DNA of 64,000 nucleotides from Liriodendron chinense (Eukaryota > Streptophyta > Magnoliopsida > Magnoliales > Magnoliaceae), in assembly GCA_003013855.2 (NCBI GenBank), contig ML058433.1, positions 7,439,966 to 7,503,965 on the forward strand, given 5' to 3'. The notes under the pieces were generated by a model. The model did not search any database, was not told where the DNA came from, and worked only from the letters and a program-made list of their open reading frames with translations. Every line of letters starts with the position of its first letter. Position 1 is the first letter of the stretch. Positions 50,301-59,300 of the stretch are shown here, one piece after another. A program made the translations under genes and the position numbers.

Positions 50301-53300
50301 TGAGTGCCACATAAGTAATAGTGCTAAGGATTTAGCAAGTCCATAACAAGATACTCATTGTGCTTCGAAGCAGAAGAAATGGTTCCTCACTTGTTTATTC
50401 ACTGCCCTTTTGCCTCGTACATCTAGTCCTGTACCTTCTTGAGATATGGGATTGCTCGATTTATCCCAGATGGGGTGGATGCCCTCCTTGCTATGTGGCG
50501 GTCAAACATGTGGGGTCTGATTGGCATTGCTTGTGGAAATTGATAATTACAGCGATCCTATGGAGCATTTGGTTGGAAAGAAACAGTAGGATACTCAAAA
50601 GGAAAAGAAAGATCCATTGTTGTTATATCTAAGACCATTTTCGAGTCATCATTTGAATGGTTAAAGCTCAATAAGAAGATGGTAGGCATCCCTATACCGT
50701 TGACAGGACAATATGGTTAGAAGTGACTGCAGCTAATCAAGACTAGCCATGTGGGAGCCTTAGTGAGAAATCATCAGGGTGCCATCTTGGTGGAATTTTC
50801 AAGGCATTTGGGAATTCGTAACTTGAACTATGCTGAAGCTTCCACTCTTCTCCAGGGTTTTAGATTAGCCGTCATTCACAGTTGAAATCCTATAATTGAT
50901 GTAGGATGCCTTAATTATGATGCATGCTCATGAACATAATTAAACAACGGAAAATAAAAGAAATAAATAATCTAAAATTCAGAATCACTCGTCATAAATT
51001 AAGAAAATTCACAAGGAGCTTGCAATGGATCGGGCCAACCGTCACAACCACGAAGTTTGAGTTTCAAGTATAGCTTGAGTTGGATCCGGCGAGGGATAGG
51101 ACCTCCCGATCTTGCATGGACATATCCAATCAATCAATGAAGATCACTAGTCCGAAGAATCAGGAAGTTCTTGGATTAGGGATTTGAGAATTTGAAAATT
51201 TAGGGTTTAGGTCGATTCTCAAGTTTGATCAAAGAAGGATTAGCAAAACTAAAACTAGAAAGAAAAAAGACAATTACCTCGAAGAATTTGGAGGGGCACA
51301 AGAAGAAGTTAGAAGAATAAGATCAAGGAAAGAGAAAAAGCACCATGAGAGAGAGAGGAGGGAGAGGCCACCGAAGAGGTTTGCTTTTTCATTAATAATC
51401 AACTAATTCGAGTTTAGGGCTTAGCCCACTTAAATAAGTAATAACAAACATATAAAAAGACTAAACTACCCTTAAAAGTTCGTAAAATAAAAATAAAAAA
51501 ATTTGGATTCGCGCGGTGGTCGGGCGCCCGATGACCACTTGGTCGAGCGCCTGACAAAAGCCAAAAACGTCTAGAGAGTTTGGACGAAATTTTCAGCAAT
51601 TTCAGGCGCCTGGTAATTGGAGGTCGGGCGCCCGATGACTTGTGGTCGGGCGCTCGATGACCTTCAGTCGGACATCTTCCACCCTACATGCGTAGGGTCT
51701 TCAGCTCCTCAATGATCGTCTAACCACAAGGACGACGCTTGTGGTTTGCGCTTTCTTCGCTGGTACACTTTGAATGAACTTGTGTCCGCATCAATTCCCC
51801 TTAGGTGAGAAAAACTTGACTCCGACGAGTTGAAACTCTTGTGGCGCTCTAATAGATCTGGATTGATGGTCTGCAATACTTCTTCCATTAACCACGTAGA
51901 TTCTGACGGTGGTTTATGCTTCCATTTAACTAAGTACCTCTGGAAACTTCCGTCTCTCGTAGATATTATCTCCTCATCCAAGATTTCCTCAATTTCTTCT
52001 TTATGGACAATAAGTGGAGGAAGGGGTGGAAGGGGTTGTGAAGCAAAATCAGAAAAGAGTCATGAGAGAGATGATGGATCAACGATGGGATTGTGGGAAC
52101 GGACTAGATCTTCCACATTAAAAGTTGGGTTAATGCCCATTTCAGGTGGGAGGTCAATCCGATACGCGTTGGACTCAACCTTTTGCAATATCTTAAATGG
52201 TCCAGCACTACGCGCTTATAACTTCTTAGCGGAACCTTGTGAGAACCGCTCAGGCCTTATTCTCACCATTACAATCTCCTTCCTGAAATTCTTGCAATCT
52301 ACGATGAGAATCAGCAGAAATTTTATAATCATCATTACCCTTATTTATCCACTGTCTAATATGTGTATGCGGATCATGGATATGGCATGCAAATGCATCG
52401 GCTGATTCAAAAGACCTTTGGGTAACAGACATGGGTAAGAGATCTATGGGCATTCTAGGTTTATAACCACTTACAATTTCAAAAGGACTCAACCCAGTAG
52501 ATCTACATTATAAGCAAATTCAGCAATTGGTAAAATTAGGTCCCAAGTTTTAATATGTTCCCTCACTAGACAACGTAGAAGATTTCCAAGACTTCGATTT
52601 ACCACCTTTGTTTGCCCATCTGTTTGAGGGTGGTAAGCAGTAGAAAACTGTAAACGAGTACCCACAATGTGCCACAGTGTCTTCCAAAACTAGCTAGTAA
52701 ACCTGACATCATGGTCAGACACTATAGTTTTAGGTAACCCATGGAGACGCACCCGACTCTTTCGAACATGGGAAAAAATATGCCATTTTTGAAAATCGAT
52801 CCACAACAACGAAGATAGAATCGTGCTTTTTTATCGTCTTAAGGAGTCCCAGCATGAAATCTATACTAATGTCTTGCCACGGAGCATGTGGCACTGGAAT
52901 GGCGTATATAGCTCGGTATTTTGCTTTCTTTGCTTTGCCAGCTGACATGTACGACACTGCCCAAAAACTTTGGCTACGTCTCGCTTGAGACTTGGCCAAT
53001 AGAAACGATCCTCTACGAGGGCAATGATCTTATCACGACCAAAGTGGCCAGCTATCCCTCCTGAATGAAGCTCCCAGACGAGGAATTCATGAAGAGACAT
53101 ACGGGGAATACATAGTCGGTCTCCTTTAAAAAGGAAACCATCTTTAAGCACATAATCACCCGTACTATGCTGATCACTAGAGAGCGACGCGTAAGTACCC
53201 CCAAAATCAAGACATGTGGGGTATTCATCTTTCAATTGCTCAAATCCGACTACTTCTACACTCAAGGAATTGAGCAACGTCAGTCATCTACTAAAGGCAT

Positions 53301-56300
53301 CCACTGGTTTGTTTTCGACCCCGGCCTTATGTTTCAGAACGAACGAGTATTCCTGAAGAAACGTTACCCACTTAGCATGCCTTGGGTTGAGTTTCTTCTG
53401 AGAATGTAAATATCTCAAGGCCTCATGATCAGAAAACAAGACAAACTCTTGCGGTAGGAGATAATGACGCCAATGTCTCAAGGATTGCACTACCGTGTAG
53501 AACTCTTTATCATAGGTGGAGTACTTCTGTTTTGCTTCATTTAGTTTCTCACTGAAATAAGCTACTGGGTGGCCCTCCTGGCTCAACACCCCACCTATAC
53601 CAACACCAGACTCATCACACGCCACCTCAAAGACTTTAGAAAAGTCAAGTGAATGCATGACAGGAGCTTCTACCATTTTGCCCTTAATTTCTTTAAAAGC
53701 CTTAACTGCAGCTTTAGACCACACGAACTCTCTCTTTTTTATGCATTCAGTAATGGGAGTCATGATCGTGCTAAATCCTCTAATGAACCGACGATAAAAA
53801 GTTCCTAAGCCGTGAAAGCTTCACACCTCATGAATGTTCCTCAGTCCAAGCCACTCAACTATGGTCCTGACCTTTTCAGGGTCTGCGCACATTCCTTCTG
53901 AAGACACTATAAATCCTAAGAACACGACTTGACTAGACATGAGCACACATTTCTTAAGATTAGCGTACAACTTTTCATTCATAAGGACGCTACAGACCTA
54001 CTTCAGATGTTCAAGGTGTGATTCCTTAGTGGTACTGTAAATAAGAATGTCATCAAAGTACACCACTAGGAATTTTTCCATGAACGGCCTCAAGACTTGT
54101 GTCATCACCCGCAGAAAAGTACTGGGCGCATTAGTCAAGCCGAAGGGCATGACCATCCATTCTTACAACCCACCTTTGGTTTTGAACGCCATTTTCCACT
54201 CATCTCCTGAGTGTATGCGGATTTGGTGATATCCACTCTTGAGATCAATTTTGGAGAATATGGTGGACCTCACTATCATGTCAAGCATATCATCAAGTCT
54301 AGGTATGGGAAACCTATACTTGACAGTAATTTTGTTTATGGCGCGGCTGTCGACACACATGCACCACATGCCGTCTTTCTTTGATGTCAACAATGCTGGC
54401 ACGGCACACGGGCTCATACTCTCTTGGATAAAACCCTTTTGCAGAAGCTCATCAATTTGCCTTTTTAACTCTGCATGTTCTGCAGGGTTCACCCTATAGT
54501 GAGGAAGGTTCGGTAGAGTCGACCCTAAGACGAGATCAATGGCATGCTGAATGTCCCTCATAGGTGGTAACTCGTTCAGTAAATCTTCAAGAAACACATC
54601 ATTGTATTCCTTTAGAACCGACGTTACCTCATGGGGTAATTCTGATGGAACCTCGGGTGTAATCTCTCTTGCCACAAGGGCATACACCATGGAATCTTCC
54701 TTAGTCTCTTTCTCAAGTCTCTTTCTCGAACTCTCTTGCATTGATTATGTGAAGAGATTTAGGATTGGATTTCCTCACTTCATTAGGCTCACTCACCTTC
54801 TCATCATTTTTCTTCCCTAGTGTGCTTTCAGGTGGCATAGGATTAAGTTTGATCTTTTTTATCGTTACGCATGAAGGTACACGCATTCGAACGGCCAAAG
54901 ATCGTGACGTCATTATCGAATAGCCACAGCCTACCTAGGATAATATGTCCAACATCCATAGGTATCACATCACACCATAGGGACTCCTTGTATGACCCAA
55001 ACTCGATAGGAACTAAGCACTGATGGGTGACTGGAAGGGATGTTTTGTCAACCCAAGAAACTTTGTATGGGTCAGGATGAAGTGTAGATTTCAACTTCAG
55101 ACGATCTAAAGTGTTAGCAAAAATCACATTCTGACAACTTCCACTGTCCACTATCACCTTACAATTTCTCTCCACACTTGGCAAGAGTATAAAAGATAAT
55201 ATTTCGATGCCAATCAACACTACTCCTAAACTGAGATAGCACACGCCTGACTACTACAAGCGTTGCTTCATCGCCTAATTCGTCTTCATCAGTAAGACCT
55301 CCTTCAGGGTGATATTCTTCTACCTCATAATCACCCTGGTCATCAAAACCCTCGTGGGACTCGCCTACAACTAAGGCTTTTCCACGGTTCTTCGTGGGAC
55401 ACTGATTGGACATGTGACCGAGATTCCCACATTCACAACACCTCACTTGGCTACCCCCACTAGGATTGGCACCAAGAACCCCTTTGCCCTTGTCCTCCCT
55501 AGGCCTAGGCGGAACAGTCACCTGCGCTCTAGGTTGACTACCAACGTTAGGTCTAGTTCCCTGAGAACCAAATCTAGCATTAAAGTCTCGGGACTCAAAA
55601 CGTCTAATGACAGGAGCTTTCAGGTATTGCTCTAGTTCCTACATAACTTGATATGCTTCATCCAAGTCCGTTAAGGGTCGAGTCATAAGCTTGCGCTGAA
55701 GATCCGCTCGAAGGCCCGTCTTGAAACGCGAGAGCGTTACTAAAGGGTCCTCATGGATATCACATCGCATCATAAATTCCTCAAATTTGGCGATGTAGTC
55801 AGCGACGAATGTTGACCCTTGGCGTAAGGATTGCCACTGGTCAAGGAGCTTTTGTCGATATGAGAGGAAAATATTTCTCAGTTCAATTTCTCTTTCATCT
55901 CGTACCAATCTGTGATAGGGCTCTACCAATTCTTTCTACCTTTCGCTCAGTGTTGGTCCAAAACAACTTGGCCTGGCCCACAAGTTTCATCTTTGCAAAC
56001 CGCATTTAACGGTTTTCTGACATGCCATACCACTCAAAGTAGTGATCCATGTCAGTGACCCAGTCAAGGAATGCCTTGGGATCCAAACGCCCATCAAAAC
56101 TTGAGGCCTCCACTCTCATATTCTTTATCACACGTTCATCTAGATCGTAATGGTCTTGATGATCATGTGTGGCTTGTGCATCTCGCACAACACCACGACC
56201 GGTACCATGATCTCTACTACTATTGTCTCCACATGTGGGAGTGCGTTCTTCAATGATCCCTCCCACTTTGGAGTGCGCATCATCCCCAACATCGGGGTTC

Positions 56301-59300
56301 TCCCTTTGGGATACTTCTAACTGCTCAACCTTAGTCATGGTGGTGGTGAGTTGGTTATTTAGGCGAGCGAACTCACGCTTTTTGACTCGTTTCTAGAGCG
56401 GTTATCTTTTGTATCAATTGAGCCAATTGCTCAGATAACTGCTCGTTATTCATGGTGGGTTGAAGTCCAAAGCCTCTACCTCTTCTCGTGGGCATACAAG
56501 TAAAACTCAAACCAAACTCTACCCAACTTGACCACTATGGATATGCAACTCTCAAGAAGAATGCGATGAATGTAAACTATGATGAACTGGCAATTAATGA
56601 ATTAAAACAGAGAACTACTCAAATCTGGAAATTTTCCAAATTAGGAAACTTTCTAAAATTGGAAAGTTTCCAAAATTGAAAATTTTCTAAATCTGGAACT
56701 TTCCTAAAACTGACTTAAAAATCAAAACCCTAATTTGATAACTCGATCTAGACAAAACCATGAAAGCCTATTCTCTGATACCAAATTTGATGGAGGATGC
56801 CCTGATTATGATGCATGCTCATGAACATAATCAAACAGCGGAAAATAAAAGAAATAAATAATCTTAAATTCAGAATCACTCATCATAAATTAAGAAAATT
56901 CACAAGGAGCTTGCAATGAATCGGGCCAACCGTCACAACCACGAAGTTTGAGTTTCAAGCATAGCTTGGGTTGGATCCGGCGAGGGATAGGACCTCCCGA
57001 TCTTGCATGGCCATACCCAATCGATCAATGAAGATCACTAGTCCGAAGAATCAGGAAGTTCTCGGATTAGGGATTTGAGAATTTGAAGACTTAGGGTTTA
57101 GATCGATTCTCAAGTTTGATCGAAGAAGGATTAGCAAAACTAGAACTAGAAAGAAGAAAGATAATTACGTTAAAGAATTTGGAGGGGCATAAGAAGAAGT
57201 TAGAAGAATAAGATCAAGGAAAGAGAAGAAGCACCATGAGAGACAGGAGGGAGAGGCCACCAAAGAAGTTTGCTTTTTCATTAATAATCAATTAATTCAA
57301 GTTTAGGGCTTAGCCCACTTAAATAAGCAAGAAGAAACGTATAAAAAGACTAAACTACCCTTAAAAGGTCGTAAAATAAAAATAAAAAAATTTGGATTCG
57401 CACGGTGGTCGGGCGCCCGATGACCATTTGGTCGGGCGCCCGATAGAAGCCAAAAACATCCAGAGAATTTGAACGAAATTTTCAGCAATTTCAGGCGCCT
57501 GGTAATTGGAGGTCGGGTGCCCAACGACCTTCAGTCAGATGTCTTCCATCCTACATGCGTAGGGTCTTTAGCTCCTCTCTTCAGCTCCTCAATGATCGCC
57601 TAACCACAAGGACGACACTTGTGGTTTGCGCTTTCTTCACTAGTACACTTTGAATGACCTTGTGTCCGCATCAATAATCATATAGGGGGATTCAAGTAAT
57701 GCAATTGGTTGGACAAAATCTTAGGCACTTTCCTTGGAGTGTGGCCAATCTCATTTAGGCCTCTGACTTAAGATCATGCATTTCGGTGTCTTTCACCCCA
57801 TGAAACGTTCATCTAATTTTGAGACGGATCAGCTAGCTATGGAGGGAGTTATCACTTATCAGAGATGGGATTCTGATTTTGAACAAGAACTAAAGAGCTC
57901 TGGTGTTCATGTATTGGGGTCGTTTCCACTGGTCTAGCCTCTCTTTCTTGTATCAGCAGTCTTTGAGTCGTTTTGCAGGTGTAATTGTACTTTATTTTTA
58001 GTAATAAAATTCCTTTATTGATTAAAAAGGAAAAAAGAAAACCAAACCTATTGGAAACAATAAGCTCTTTCCCAGAAAATGACAGAGAACATGGTGATGC
58101 AAGCGTGTTGCCAGGCCCCACTAGAAGTTGTAGGGCACCAAAATAGTTCAAAGTCTCTTTGAAATCATTGTATGAAAGGTGGCCCTAAAAGAGAAGAAAA
58201 ACCTCGAGTGATACTGGAGGGGTTTCCCAACACAAAGTGAATCCCTAATGACACATTTGGTAAAAAAATCAGATCTCTTGCTAAACTATGATTTGTGTAA
58301 TAGAATAGATATTGGACAAACCATCAGCCATCTCTTGCTCAGCTTTGATTTGTGTGATCACGATAGGTACATTCATACTTATTCAATCCTTGTTGTTCAT
58401 GCAGGATTGAGAAGAAAATTTTGAATGACTACCTCCCTGAGAAAACAATTCAAGCATCCCAGCAAAATACCATGCAAGTAGAGAGTAGTCATCACATTCT
58501 TCTGCCTTTCTCCTTTCCATCAGTCGAAGGCTCGAGAGCTATACATGTTGGGTCAGGGCCGTCAGCCTCTCAGTTCTTGCATCTTATTCTTGAGGTGCTT
58601 TTCGCAGCTCAAGTGAGTTTCCTCCTAGTTACCTTTAAGAAAGTTCGGCAGGTTCAGGGCACAGCATGTCAAGTAATTGTTTGATTCCAGGAGACGAGAT
58701 GAAAAATGTAGAGATGTGACTAACACTATCATTATTAATAATATAAGAGAAGCGATGGTACTCCGCATGGCTACTCAATATACATGTACATGACTTATAT
58801 ATCTCTACAAAAAAAAAAAAAAAAAAAATACTTTGGCAAGATGGCCTGGCTAAAAATTTGAGGGTATCCTTATCTGTATGATTCATTTTCTTCGTCTTAT
58901 TCTGAGATTCTCTAAAGCATTAGCAGGGTGCAGGAGCCTTTGAGCTATGATGGATATGGGGAATGGAAAATGGGTAATAAATTTGTATGCCTCAACACCA
59001 CTATCTTTTTAATTCAAACAGTGATAAAATTTTGTTTCTTTTTTTTCTTTTTTTCTTTTTTTGGCTGTAGATTTACATGTTGAGATTCATAGTTGGATGT
59101 CCAACATGTAGGATTTTGAATCAAGGTTTGGATTGAAAAAGACAGGAATAAATGATGAAAATGACTCAACAATTGACTTCACTGCAGGGATAGAATTAGG
59201 GAAATTGTGAGAAACATAGGTTTGGAACAGGAAAAAAAAAAACAAAACAAGTGGAAATAAAGTAAAAGGCACACCTGAAAATGAACATTATGTTGTGGCA

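Larger units (their letters stand above)
50897..57673 (-). mobile_element. Gypsy chromovirus, most complete copy, TSD ATAAT
   Basis: 6777 bp with perfect ATAAT duplications at 50892-50896 and 57674-57678. LTRs are 895 bp (50897-51791, 3') and 886 bp (56788-57673, 5'), with TGATGCGGACACA...CATCA ends. The primer-binding site TGGTATCAGAG lies at 56771-56783 and a polypurine tract cctaaggggaat precedes the 3' LTR. The interior has all domains in Gypsy order with a modest number of stops and frameshifts. The LTR sequence differs from the copy at 36403-44068 although the proteins are close relatives. Confidence 0.93.

Noticed and set aside
58809..58828. A-run as an L1 poly-A tail
   Set aside because: No LINE coding precedes it on the plus strand within reach; the L1 tail is at about 58030.
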